Assembly (NCBI GenBank): GCA_900550545.1
Contig: URSS01000003.1
Span: forward strand, 1 to 64,000
Source: an uncultured Lachnobacterium sp.
GTDB taxonomy: Bacteria; Bacillota; Clostridia; Lachnospirales; Lachnospiraceae
Direction of reading: 5' to 3'
Length of the DNA: 64,000 nucleotides
Numbering within the stretch: the first letter of the stretch is position 1; each line of letters starts with the position of its first letter. Position numbers and translations under genes: made by a program. The notes under the pieces are model-generated. The model worked only from the letters and a program-made list of their open reading frames with translations, did no database searches and was not told where the DNA came from. Below, piece after piece: positions 33,171 to 41,219 of the stretch.

Positions 33171-35021
33171 ATGGACAAATTTATTGTTAATATTATCCAT
33201 CGCCCGGAGATGGTTCCAGAGTATTCTGCAACTGTGACCGGACAGGGAAAAGAAGAAGATATCGGAGATAAGGCATTACTTACAGAGTCTTTGGATATTT
33301 TCAAGACACAGCAGAGACTTGCACATGAGAATGGATTAAAAGTAACAATCCAGATGACATATGCATCTTTGTTCAACGATGAAGCTGTTGAGATTGCAAA
33401 GCACGACCACGAAGAGTTCGGCGATGAGATTGGTTTATCTTTACTGGGACTTCCTTGTGAAGAGTTCCGTGAGAAATATAAAACAAAAGATTTCTGCATC
33501 TGGATGTTCTCCATGGAAGACAAGAAAGCAATCGTAAACGACGTATTTGAAAAATTCCATGATCGTTTCGGCTTTTATCCGGAGTCCACAAGTTCATACT
33601 ACATGGATGCGGATCTGATCAACTACATCAAAGCAACTTACCCAACTGTAAAATGTGCAGTTGCTACCTGCTGGGAGGAAGGACCAAAGGCATACCATAC
33701 CTGTAACAACTCCTGGTATACATTATTCGATGGAGGCCCATGGGCACCATGGATTCCATCCAAGCAGAACACACATGCACCTGCAGCAAACGAGGCAGAG
33801 GATAGCGGCATCGTAGCAATCCCTCATCTTTCCCGTGACCTGATCGCATGTTATGATGGAAATGGTTCCAACTTCGGAACACATCCACAGAATGTACTTC
33901 GTGGAATGATCTATGATACAAAGACATGGGAGTATCCATATCTTTACAACCTGATCGATCAGTATCGTTCTCTTGAGAAGTACAACAACGGATATTCTTA
34001 CAACATGATGTTCGTTGGACCAGGCTGGATGAACAAGATGGGACGTTGGGAGCAGCCATACGAACTTCTTCTGAAATCTTATACCGATGGATGTGCTTAC
34101 TACGGTAAGTTAAAGAAAGAAGGCAAGCTCATCGATATGACAATGTCTGAGTTCGCTGACTATTACAGAGAGAAGAAGGGTGTAACAAAAGAGAATCGTT
34201 ACACAGAGCCGGAATGTGCACTTTGGAGAGATATTCTTTATGGATCTGACAAGCAGTTATTCTGGTACTGCGATCCATTTATGAGAGCATGTGTAAATAT
34301 GGATCAGGGTGGTGCAATCGTAGACCTTCGTCCATACGCTGCAAAGCTTGAGTGGCCGGTTGGTATCGGCACAAAGCACGTACAGGATGCATCTTATCCA
34401 TTCCTGATTCAGGAGAAATATCGTGCAGGATACTTTACACACTATGCTGGTGAAGGAACTGTAAGAAGTGCGAAGTTATCTTACAAGGGAGAGGAAGTTG
34501 ACTTATGTCTGTGTCCTACTCATGCACACTTCTCACAGGAAGGCAAGACAAGAATCCTTACACTTGATCCGGTAACCATCGAGTTTAACGGACTTACTGT
34601 TAAGTTACAGACAAAAGAGTACTTCGAGGAAGGATCTTCCAATATCAAGATCGAGCGTCACATCTTAGAGATGAGCAATCCAGATGCAGAGGTAACTCTT
34701 GACGAATATATGGTTGCATGCTACGGAACTACAGAGTATCCGGAAGACATGACATCGGTTGTACTTAAGTGCGAAGGTGCAGAAGAAAAGAAAATTGATT
34801 ATGCATATAAATGCAGAAGCGAGTCTCTTCAGGGAGCAACTGCTGTCAGCGCAGTCATCCCGCCAATCGAGACAAAAGTTTCCCTGACTGCATCCGCAGA
34901 CGCAGAGGGATATATTGAAGAAGGTTATGCATTCTCACCAATGTTTAAGCTTGGATATAAGAAAACAATTTCAGATAAGGAGGTATTTGCAACATGGCTC
35001 AACTTGGAAAAGGCAAATTAA
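33171..35021 (+). CDS. DUF3863/DUF3864-type protein, likely carbohydrate-active
   Basis: A 616-aa cytoplasmic protein (no signal peptide) that I take to belong to the uncharacterised DUF3863 (N-terminal two thirds) plus DUF3864 (C-terminal beta domain) family, also known from Bacteroides; the names are from memory. The N-terminal part starts 'IIHRPEMVPEYSATVTGQG' and has 'IAKHDHEEFGDEIGLSLLG' and 'GFYPESTSSYYMDADLI', reminiscent of the polysaccharide-deacetylase/GH57-like (beta/alpha)7 fold with a possible His/Asp metal site. Aromatic-rich stretches ('FDGGPWAPWIPSKQNTHAP') suggest sugar binding. Codon choice is strongly biased and the promoter is strong, pointing to high expression. It leads into the zinc-ribbon gene, AraC regulator and GH53, so a role in galactan or galactoside metabolism is inferred. 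Activity unknown. Confidence 0.7.
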   Translation: MDKFIVNIIHRPEMVPEYSATVTGQGKEEDIGDKALLTESLDIFKTQQRLAHENGLKVTIQMTYASLFNDEAVEIAKHDHEEFGDEIGLSLLGLPCEEFREKYKTKDFCIWMFSMEDKKAIVNDVFEKFHDRFGFYPESTSSYYMDADLINYIKATYPTVKCAVATCWEEGPKAYHTCNNSWYTLFDGGPWAPWIPSKQNTHAPAANEAEDSGIVAIPHLSRDLIACYDGNGSNFGTHPQNVLRGMIYDTKTWEYPYLYNLIDQYRSLEKYNNGYSYNMMFVGPGWMNKMGRWEQPYELLLKSYTDGCAYYGKLKKEGKLIDMTMSEFADYYREKKGVTKENRYTEPECALWRDILYGSDKQLFWYCDPFMRACVNMDQGGAIVDLRPYAAKLEWPVGIGTKHVQDASYPFLIQEKYRAGYFTHYAGEGTVRSAKLSYKGEEVDLCLCPTHAHFSQEGKTRILTLDPVTIEFNGLTVKLQTKEYFEEGSSNIKIERHILEMSNPDAEVTLDEYMVACYGTTEYPEDMTSVVLKCEGAEEKKIDYAYKCRSESLQGATAVSAVIPPIETKVSLTASADAEGYIEEGYAFSPMFKLGYKKTISDKEVFATWLNLEKAN

Positions 35022-35212
35022 ATTACAGATGTCCATCCTGTTTTATGAGAGACCTCGACATCGATATGTTTTATAACAAAGACACCAAGATTTACAGCTG
35101 TATCCGCTGTCAGTACAGAGGAACAGAAGAGGATGTTCTCGAAAAGAATGAGATGATACGTTTCCGTTACGGTGCAATGTATAAGAGATTCGACAAGTTT
35201 GATTTTGATTAA
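34994..35212 (+). CDS. tiny zinc-ribbon protein overlapping the DUF3863 gene
   Basis: A 72-aa protein with one zinc ribbon: Cys13-x2-Cys16 ('CPSC') and Cys36-x2-Cys39 ('CIRC'), then a basic-acidic tail ('KRFDKFDFD'). Its ATG lies 28 bp inside the end of the preceding gene in a different frame, and a perfect AAGGAGG (34977-34983) inside that gene serves it, so the overlap is real and translation is likely coupled. A strong terminator follows directly. It could bind nucleic acid or the partner protein, or be a metal carrier for it. I do not recognise a named family. Confidence 0.72.
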   Translation: MAQLGKGKLNYRCPSCFMRDLDIDMFYNKDTKIYSCIRCQYRGTEEDVLEKNEMIRFRYGAMYKRFDKFDFD

Positions 35213-35216
35213 AAAG

Positions 35217-35250
35217 AAGTCGTGCGGTAGATACTATCGCACGACTTTTT
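35217..35250 (+). terminator. terminator after zinc-ribbon gene
   Basis: AAGTCGTGCGGTAG, ATA loop, CTATCGCACGACTT, then T-run: a 14-bp stem with one G-U pair. Confidence 0.9.
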
Positions 35251-35290
35251 GACGGTATAGGAAAAGCAAGATGGTACAAGGAGGCGTGGA

Positions 35291-36229
35291 ATGGGAAGAA
35301 GAAAAAAAGAAACCGTAGAGCTTCGCTTCTATGAAATTCCACAGGGAGAGCCGGTTCTGGCGTTGCTGGGAGAAGAGTGGAACCGGGTATATGGTCATGA
35401 CAGTCCCTATATGCATTTTCACAATCTGATGGAAATTGGTGTGTGCAGAAATGGAGAAGGCGTTGTCGTATTGGATGAAAAGGATTATTTTTATCAGAAT
35501 GGAACCATTATCATTATTCCGCAAAATATTTCTCATACAACAATCAGCAATGGCATGCAGAAAAATGCATGGGAATATCTGTATCTGAATCCGGATCCTG
35601 TAATTGCAAAATTATACGATGGACAGCTTGCAAAAAGCAATGAAGCATTACAATTGCTTCGCAGCAGTCCGCTGTTTCTGGATGCAGCCAGCTATCCGTT
35701 TCTGATGGCGGAAATTGATGCGGCAATGAATGAAATGCGGACGCAGGGAATGCATTACCGGCAGATGGTGAATGCATGCCTTCAGGCGATACTGATTGAG
35801 GTGCTGCGTATGCAGGCAAAAGGACAGGAACATCGGCTGGAAACATCTACAAGTAATAATATGCGACAGATTTCTGATGCATTATCCTATGTGGAAAATT
35901 ATTACGCCGAAGCAATGAAAGTGAAAGATCTTTCGGTTGCCTGTGGGATGAGCGAGACCTATTTCCGGAGAATTTTTGAAGAGTATACACATATGACACC
36001 GATGGATTACGTGAATCTTGTCCGTGTACAAAAGGCCTGCGAATATATGCTGCAGACGGAAGAGACCATGGATCAGATTGCGCGAAAAGTTGGTTTTACA
36101 ACGGTATCGACATTTAACAGAAATTTTAAAAAGTTTCTGGATATATCACCATATCAGTGGAAAATCAAACCGGATAATTACGAAAGAAAATTACAGAACT
36201 ATCATATTACCGCGCTGAAAGGATGGTAA
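35291..36229 (+). CDS. AraC-family transcriptional regulator
   Basis: A 312-aa regulator with an N-terminal cupin-type sugar-sensing domain ('YMHFHNLMEIGVCRNGEGVVV' to 'IIIPQNISHTTISNG') and a C-terminal AraC double helix-turn-helix (about 195-295: 'MKVKDLSVACGMSETYFRRIF' and 'MDQIARKVGFTTVSTFNRNF'). AAGGAGG lies before the ATG. It stands directly upstream of the GH53 gene on the same strand with no terminator between them, and probably activates GH53 and perhaps galK-galT in response to a galactoside. The TGGACAT boxes at 32521-32757 could be its sites, but nothing proves this. Confidence 0.92.
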   Translation: MGRRKKETVELRFYEIPQGEPVLALLGEEWNRVYGHDSPYMHFHNLMEIGVCRNGEGVVVLDEKDYFYQNGTIIIIPQNISHTTISNGMQKNAWEYLYLNPDPVIAKLYDGQLAKSNEALQLLRSSPLFLDAASYPFLMAEIDAAMNEMRTQGMHYRQMVNACLQAILIEVLRMQAKGQEHRLETSTSNNMRQISDALSYVENYYAEAMKVKDLSVACGMSETYFRRIFEEYTHMTPMDYVNLVRVQKACEYMLQTEETMDQIARKVGFTTVSTFNRNFKKFLDISPYQWKIKPDNYERKLQNYHITALKGW

Positions 36230-36376
36230 TAGGAAAAGCAGCATCCGGCGGAAGGGCGCAGGCAATGCGAATTTGTAGTTGTTGTAAGTGTGTGTCTGAA
36301 AGAAGACACGTTATGGGCAAAAGCCGGACATGAAGTGGCTTTTACCAAAAGGTAATGTATGGATAAAGGAGTATAT

Positions 36377-37486
36377 ATGAGCAAATTTGTAAAAGGTATG
36401 GATTTATCCACACTTCTTGAGATGGAACGTTGTGGAGCAAAATATTATGATCATGGACAGGAGATGGACATTCTTGACATCATGAAAAAATATGATGTGG
36501 ACACCATTCGTCTTCGTTTATGGAATGACCCGAAGTCAGAAAGCGGAGAGCCTTACGGTGCCGGAAACAACGATTTGGCAGAAACAATCGCAATCGGAAA
36601 GCGCGTGACAGATGCCGGACTGGGGGTACTGCTTAATTTCCATTACAGTGATTTCTGGGCTGACCCGGGAAAACAGATCAAGCCAAAGGCATGGTCTTCC
36701 TACGGTGTGGAAGAACTGGAAAAAGCGGTATATGATTTTACAAAAGATTCCCTGAAAAAAGTACTGGATGCCGGCGTGAATGTAACAATGATCCAGGTTG
36801 GAAATGAGCTTTCCAACGGACTTCTGTGGCCGGAAGGACAGTTGCCGAATTACGATAATGTCGCAAAATTTGTCAGCGCGGGAATTCGTGCCTGCCGCGA
36901 GGTAAAGGCAGATATTCCGCTTATGATTCATCTGGATAATGGTGGAAACAACGCATTGTATCGTGACTGGTTCGACCATTACATCGAAAGAGGAGAGGAC
37001 TTCGATTATATTGGATTGTCTTATTATCCGTTCTGGCACGGAACACTGCAGATGCTTGAGGACAATATGAACGATATTGCAGTCCGTTATGGAAAGGAAC
37101 TGATTGTCGCAGAAGTGTCCATGGGACATACCATGGAAGATTACAAGAGCTATGAAAAGCTTACAGACAGTGAGCGAAAAGGATATGCGACAAAGCCGGA
37201 ACTTGCAGCAAAAGTAGAGTATCCGATGACTGTACAGGGACAGGTTGATTTTACCAAAGATTTCTTAAACCGTGTGGCAAATGTCGCAGATGATAAAGGG
37301 GCAGGATTCTTCTGGTGGGAGCCGGCATGGATTCCGGTACCGGGCTCCGGATGGGCAACACCTGCATCCTTAAAATACATGAATGATCCGGGACCATGTG
37401 GAAATGAGTGGGCAAATCAGGCATTGTTTGATTACGAAGGTAATGCATTGCCGACGCTTGAGGTGATCCGGGATTTTCATAAATGA
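36377..37486 (+). CDS. GH53 endo-beta-1,4-galactanase, no signal peptide
   Basis: Arabinogalactan endo-1,4-beta-galactosidase family GH53, 369 aa, cleaving beta-1,4-galactan chains. The (beta/alpha)8 barrel carries the acid/base Glu144 in 'IQVGNELSNGLLWPEG' and nucleophile Glu246 in 'IVAEVSMGHT'. Other family blocks: 'KGMDLSTLLEMERCGAKY', 'VDTIRLRLWNDP', 'NFHYSDFWADPGKQ' and 'GAGFFWWEPAWIPVPGSGWA'. Start 36377 has AAAGGAG 5 bp upstream; ATG 36359 does not. There is no signal peptide or anchor, so it should act in the cytoplasm on imported oligosaccharides, unlike most characterised GH53 enzymes. The product would feed GH42, GalK and GalT. Confidence 0.93.
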   Translation: MSKFVKGMDLSTLLEMERCGAKYYDHGQEMDILDIMKKYDVDTIRLRLWNDPKSESGEPYGAGNNDLAETIAIGKRVTDAGLGVLLNFHYSDFWADPGKQIKPKAWSSYGVEELEKAVYDFTKDSLKKVLDAGVNVTMIQVGNELSNGLLWPEGQLPNYDNVAKFVSAGIRACREVKADIPLMIHLDNGGNNALYRDWFDHYIERGEDFDYIGLSYYPFWHGTLQMLEDNMNDIAVRYGKELIVAEVSMGHTMEDYKSYEKLTDSERKGYATKPELAAKVEYPMTVQGQVDFTKDFLNRVANVADDKGAGFFWWEPAWIPVPGSGWATPASLKYMNDPGPCGNEWANQALFDYEGNALPTLEVIRDFHK

Positions 37487-37517
37487 GGGGCAAAATACCT
37501 TTTGACCCTCATATCAT
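37482..37517. repeat. dispersed hairpin element, second copy
   Basis: GAGGGGCAAAA, TACC loop, TTTTGACCCTC, then ATATCAT. The right side TTTTGACCCTCATATCAT matches the end of the palindrome at 8611-8670 (TGACCCTCATATCAT), and the reverse complement GGGTCAAAAGGTAT matches its left arm. Sits between GH53 and galK; could act as a weak terminator or mRNA end protector. Confidence 0.6.
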
Positions 37518-37549
37518 AATATGTAACTTTGTTGCATTTTTTCTCTGGA

Positions 37550-37601
37550 ATGTTGCAACATGACAAAAGCGTATTGCAAACATTTTCTTACCATGTATAA
37601 T
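37550..37601 (+). promoter_or_regulatory. galK promoter with 12-bp palindrome
   Basis: ATGTTGCAACAT (37550-37561) is a perfect palindrome 12 bp before a -35-like TTGCAA (37574-37579), 16-bp spacer and TATAAT (37596-37601). A second TATAAT lies at 37607-37612. The palindrome is a plausible GalR/LacI-type operator; TTGC..CAA is also the core of the array at 32908-33115. Confidence 0.55.
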
Positions 37602-37698
37602 GAATTTATAATGTAATGAACGGTTGTGCGATGCGCTTTTTTTAACAGAAAATACGCTGGGCACAAAAAAGAAAAATGTTTCGAAAAGGAGAAGAAAA

Positions 37699-38871
37699 AT
37701 GATTGCAAATGAGGTATTGGCAAAGTTCAAAGAAATCTATGGAGAGGACGGAGACATCCGTGTATATTTTGCACCGGGACGTGTGAATCTGATCGGTGAG
37801 CACACCGATTACAATGGTGGTCATGTATTTCCATGTGCATTGACCATCGGTACATACATGGCTGCAAGAAAAAGAAATGACAGAAAGCTTCGTTTCTATT
37901 CCATGAACTTTGAGGACTTAGGTGTCGTTGAGAGTTCTCTTGATGCATTTACTCCGGATCCGGACGGACTCTGGATCAACTATCCAATGGGCGTTATGTG
38001 GGCATTTGAAGGTCGAGGCATGAAATTAGAGCAGGGACTTGATATTGCATTGTTTGGTAATATTCCGAATGGTTCCGGACTTTCTTCTTCCGCATCACTG
38101 GAAGTCGTAACCGGATATATGTTAAAGGATCTCTACGGATTCGATGTGACAAATCAGGATCTCGCTTTGATCGGACAGTATTCCGAGAATAATTACAATG
38201 GATGTAACTGTGGAATTATGGATCAGTTCGCATCTGCTATGGGGAAGAAAGATCATGCAATCTTTTTGGATACTGCAACACTTTCTTTCGAGTATGCACC
38301 AGTCATCTTAGATGGCGCAAAGATTGTGGTCACCAACAGTATGGTAAAGCACAGTCTGGTAACTTCTGCTTACAATGACAGAAGAAATGAAAGCGCACAG
38401 GCATTGAAAGATTTACAGACGGTTGTAGATATCAAGACACTTGGTGATCTCACCGAAGAAGAATTTGAAGCACACAAAGATGCAATCAAAGATGAGATTG
38501 CCCGCAAGAGAGGAAAACACGCAGTTTATGAGAATCAGCGTACCATTAAGGCAGTAAAGGCGCTCAAGGACAACGACCTTGCAACATTTGGCAAACTGAT
38601 GAATGCATCTCATGTATCATTGCGTGATGATTATGAGACATCCTGCCCGGAAGTGGATGTACTTGTTGATGAGGCATGGAAGATTTCCGGTGTGATCGGT
38701 TCCCGTATTACCGGAGGAGGATTCGGCGGATGTACCGTCAGCATCGTAAAGGATGAGGCAGTGGAAGAATTCAAAGAGAAGCTTACTGCAGCATATCAGG
38801 AAAAAGTCGGAAAGACACCGGAGTTCTATGTAGTTTCTATCGGTGATGGACCTAGTAGAAAAATGTGTTAA
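37699..38871 (+). CDS. galK: Galactokinase
   Basis: GalK, 390 aa, phosphorylates alpha-galactose to galactose-1-phosphate (Leloir pathway), cytoplasmic GHMP kinase. The galactokinase signature 'GRVNLIGEHTDYNGG' is complete, the ATP-binding motif is 'IPNGSGLSSSASLEV', the catalytic Asp is in 'CGIMDQFASAMG', and motif 3 is 'GSRITGGGFGGCTVS'. Start at 37699 with AAAAGGAG upstream gives the family length. Its stop codon lies inside a strong hairpin terminator (38859-38892), followed 34 bp later by galT. Confidence 0.97.
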   Translation: MIANEVLAKFKEIYGEDGDIRVYFAPGRVNLIGEHTDYNGGHVFPCALTIGTYMAARKRNDRKLRFYSMNFEDLGVVESSLDAFTPDPDGLWINYPMGVMWAFEGRGMKLEQGLDIALFGNIPNGSGLSSSASLEVVTGYMLKDLYGFDVTNQDLALIGQYSENNYNGCNCGIMDQFASAMGKKDHAIFLDTATLSFEYAPVILDGAKIVVTNSMVKHSLVTSAYNDRRNESAQALKDLQTVVDIKTLGDLTEEEFEAHKDAIKDEIARKRGKHAVYENQRTIKAVKALKDNDLATFGKLMNASHVSLRDDYETSCPEVDVLVDEAWKISGVIGSRITGGGFGGCTVSIVKDEAVEEFKEKLTAAYQEKVGKTPEFYVVSIGDGPSRKMC

Positions 38872-38892
38872 GCGCCAGCTTAACACATTTTT
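38859..38892 (+). terminator. hairpin overlapping galK stop, before galT
   Basis: A 15-bp perfect stem, AAAAATGTGTTAAGC (38859-38873) with GCCA loop and its complement (38878-38892) ending in TTTTT. The galK TAA is within the left arm, so translating ribosomes could prevent folding. AAGCGCCAGCTTA is repeated just downstream. Probably adjusts galT relative to galK expression. Confidence 0.82.
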
Positions 38893-38926
38893 AAGCGCCA
38901 GCTTATAAAGGAAGAAGGAGTATAAC

Positions 38927-40462
38927 ATGATTCAGGAGAGAATTTTAGAATTAGTAAAATACGGTCTTACAACCGGTCTGGTAAATCCGGAGGATAAAGT
39001 ATATACAATCAATCGTCTGCTGGAGCTTTTTGCAGTGGATGACATTGAGGATGAAACATTTGCAAAGGTAGAAAATCTTCCAGACTGGACACAGGAAGAG
39101 GCAGAGGATGCGTTGGAGGGAATCCTTTCTGACATGATGGACTATGCATACGAGCAGGAAATCATGAAAGAAAACAGCATTGTTTACAAGGATCTCTTTG
39201 ACACCAAAATCATGGGATGTCTTGTGGCACGTCCAAGCGAAGTGCGCAAAACATTCTGGGATCTGTACAACAATACATCGGCACAGGCAGCGACCGATTA
39301 TTTCTACAAATTAAGCTGTGACAGCAATTATATCCGCAGACAGCGTATCAAAAAAGATCAGAAGTGGACAACAGATACAGAGTTTGGAACACTCGATATT
39401 ACAATCAATCTTTCTAAGCCTGAGAAAGATCCAAAGGCAATTGCGGCAGCAAAGAATGCAAAGCAGAGTGCATATCCAAAATGCCAGCTTTGCAAAGAAA
39501 ATGAAGGTTATGCGGGTCGTGTAAATCATCCGGCAAGACAGAACCACAGAATCATTCCGGTGACGATCAACAACAGTGAGTGGTATTTCCAGTATTCTCC
39601 ATATGTGTATTACAACGAGCACTGCATTGTGTTCAATTCCTGTCATACACCAATGAAGATTGAGCGTGCAACGTTTGGAAAACTTTTGGATTTCGTGACA
39701 CAGTTTCCACACTATTTTGTTGGTTCGAATGCGGACCTGCCAATCGTAGGAGGATCGATTTTAAGTCATGATCACTTCCAGGGCGGTCATTACACATTTG
39801 CCATGGCAAAGGCACCGATTGAAAAAGAATTACATTTTGACGGATTCGAAGATATTAAAGCAGGTATCGTAAAGTGGCCAATGTCCGTTATCCGTATCAC
39901 CGGAGCTGACAAGGAGCGCCTGATTGAACTTGCCGATAAGATTCTTCTTGCGTGGAGAGGCTACAACGATGAAGCTGCATTTGTATTTGCAGAGACAGAT
40001 GGAGAACCACACAATACGATCACACCAATCGCCCGCAGACGTGGAGAGGATTTCGAGTTGGATCTGGTATTGCGTAACAATATCACAACCGAGGAGCATC
40101 CGCTTGGCGTATATCATCCGCATGCAAAACTGCATCACATCAAGAAAGAGAACATTGGTCTTATTGAGGTAATGGGACTGGCAGTACTTCCGGCGCGTCT
40201 CAAAGATGAGATGGCAGAACTTGCCGATGCACTGGTCAATGGAAAAGATCTTCGTGCAACCGAAACACTTGCTTCCCATGCAGAGTGGGCAGAAGGTTTC
40301 CTTCCAAAGTATGATAAGATCACAGAGGAAAATGTAATGGATATTCTTCATGAGGAGATTGGACTTGTGTTCAATGAAGTTCTTCAGGATGCCGGTGTGT
40401 ATAAATGCACAGCAGAAGGAAGAGAGGCATTTGAACGTTTTATTAATAAAGTAAATGCATAA
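38927..40462 (+). CDS. galT: UDP-glucose-hexose-1-phosphate uridylyltransferase, type 2
   Basis: GalT of the class II (Firmicutes) type, 511 aa. It exchanges UMP between UDP-glucose and galactose-1-phosphate, yielding UDP-galactose and glucose-1-phosphate. Characteristic stretches: 'VARPSEVRKTFWDLY', 'CQLCKENEGYAGRVNHPARQNHRIIPV', 'GGSILSHDHFQGGHYTFAM' and 'GVYHPHAKLHHIKKENIGLIEVMG'. The histidine-rich 'SHDHFQGG' block is well conserved in class II enzymes. AAGGAAGAAGGAG precedes the ATG. galE is not in the window, so the epimerase must be encoded elsewhere. Confidence 0.96.
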   Translation: MIQERILELVKYGLTTGLVNPEDKVYTINRLLELFAVDDIEDETFAKVENLPDWTQEEAEDALEGILSDMMDYAYEQEIMKENSIVYKDLFDTKIMGCLVARPSEVRKTFWDLYNNTSAQAATDYFYKLSCDSNYIRRQRIKKDQKWTTDTEFGTLDITINLSKPEKDPKAIAAAKNAKQSAYPKCQLCKENEGYAGRVNHPARQNHRIIPVTINNSEWYFQYSPYVYYNEHCIVFNSCHTPMKIERATFGKLLDFVTQFPHYFVGSNADLPIVGGSILSHDHFQGGHYTFAMAKAPIEKELHFDGFEDIKAGIVKWPMSVIRITGADKERLIELADKILLAWRGYNDEAAFVFAETDGEPHNTITPIARRRGEDFELDLVLRNNITTEEHPLGVYHPHAKLHHIKKENIGLIEVMGLAVLPARLKDEMAELADALVNGKDLRATETLASHAEWAEGFLPKYDKITEENVMDILHEEIGLVFNEVLQDAGVYKCTAEGREAFERFINKVNA

Positions 40463-40476
40463 ATACATAGAAAAAG

Positions 40477-40512
40477 TGGGGGTGCCGCGAGGCAGCCCTG
40501 CTTTTGTTTTAT
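40477..40512 (+). terminator. probable terminator after galT
   Basis: GGGGTGCC, GCGA loop, GGCAGCCC (one mismatch), then CTGCTTTTGTTTT. Confidence 0.7.
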
Positions 40513-40547
40513 GGTAGGCGTGTAAGTGTACGGCAAGCACACACTTA

Positions 40548-40575
40548 TTTACAAGCCGGGAAAAAATGTTATAAT
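40548..40575 (+). promoter_or_regulatory. promoter of phosphatase-TCS-ABC operon
   Basis: TTTACA (40548-40553), 16 bp, extended -10 TGTTATAAT (TATAAT 40570-40575). GAGAGGAA precedes the ATG at 40608. Confidence 0.7.
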
Positions 40576-40607
40576 CGAAAAGAAAAACAGTAAGAGAGGA
40601 ATACAAC

Positions 40608-41219
40608 ATGCGATTATATATTATACGACACGGAGAAACTTCATGGAACAAAGCGAAACGATTACAGGGAAGAAAAGATATTATGCTCGACGCCGACGGA
40701 ATTCGCCTTGCGGAAAAGACGGGAGAGGGAATGCAGGATATCGATTTTGATCTTGTGATTTCAAGTCCTTTGATCCGTGCAAAGCAGACGGCAGAACTGG
40801 TTCTGGCAGGCAGACAGATTCCAATGATCACGGACAAGCGCATCATTGAGATGTCATTTGGTAAATGGGAAGGGGAATCTGTGCGGGAAAGTACAGTTCT
40901 TCCAGCCGATTATGTGGATAAGTTCTATCATGATCCGTACCATTGTCCAAAAGCTCCGGGTGGAGAAAGTTTTCAGGATGTATTAAATAGAACTGCTGAT
41001 TTCTATCAGTCGCTGATTAAAAATGAGGCGTACAGGGATGCAAATATTTTAATCTCGACACACGGTGCAGCGAGCCGTTGTCTGCTTGCTAATTTTTATG
41101 AGGATAAAGAAGATATCTGGCATGGCGGTGTACCAAAGAACTGTTCGGTCTGCATTGCAGATGTAGTGGATGGTGTGGGAACGCTCGTGGAAAAGGACAA
41201 AATATATTATGCAGAGTAA
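40608..41219 (+). CDS. histidine phosphatase family protein
   Basis: A 203-aa member of the histidine phosphatase (phosphoglycerate mutase-like) superfamily. The N-terminal catalytic motif is 'LYIIRHGETSWNKAKRLQGR' with the phospho-accepting His in RHG; the second catalytic His is in 'ISTHGAASRCLL', and the acid/base region is 'IIEMSFGKWEGE'. Such proteins dephosphorylate sugar phosphates, nucleotides or proteins; the substrate is not predictable. It starts an operon of five genes with overlaps: its last 11 bases overlap the response regulator start. A role linked to that signalling system is possible but only by position. Confidence 0.9.
   Translation: MRLYIIRHGETSWNKAKRLQGRKDIMLDADGIRLAEKTGEGMQDIDFDLVISSPLIRAKQTAELVLAGRQIPMITDKRIIEMSFGKWEGESVRESTVLPADYVDKFYHDPYHCPKAPGGESFQDVLNRTADFYQSLIKNEAYRDANILISTHGAASRCLLANFYEDKEDIWHGGVPKNCSVCIADVVDGVGTLVEKDKIYYAE

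Noticed and set aside
39830..40846. Minus-strand frame of 338 codons over galT and the next promoter
   Set aside because: Crosses the galT terminator and a plus-strand promoter, with low-complexity, motif-free translation.
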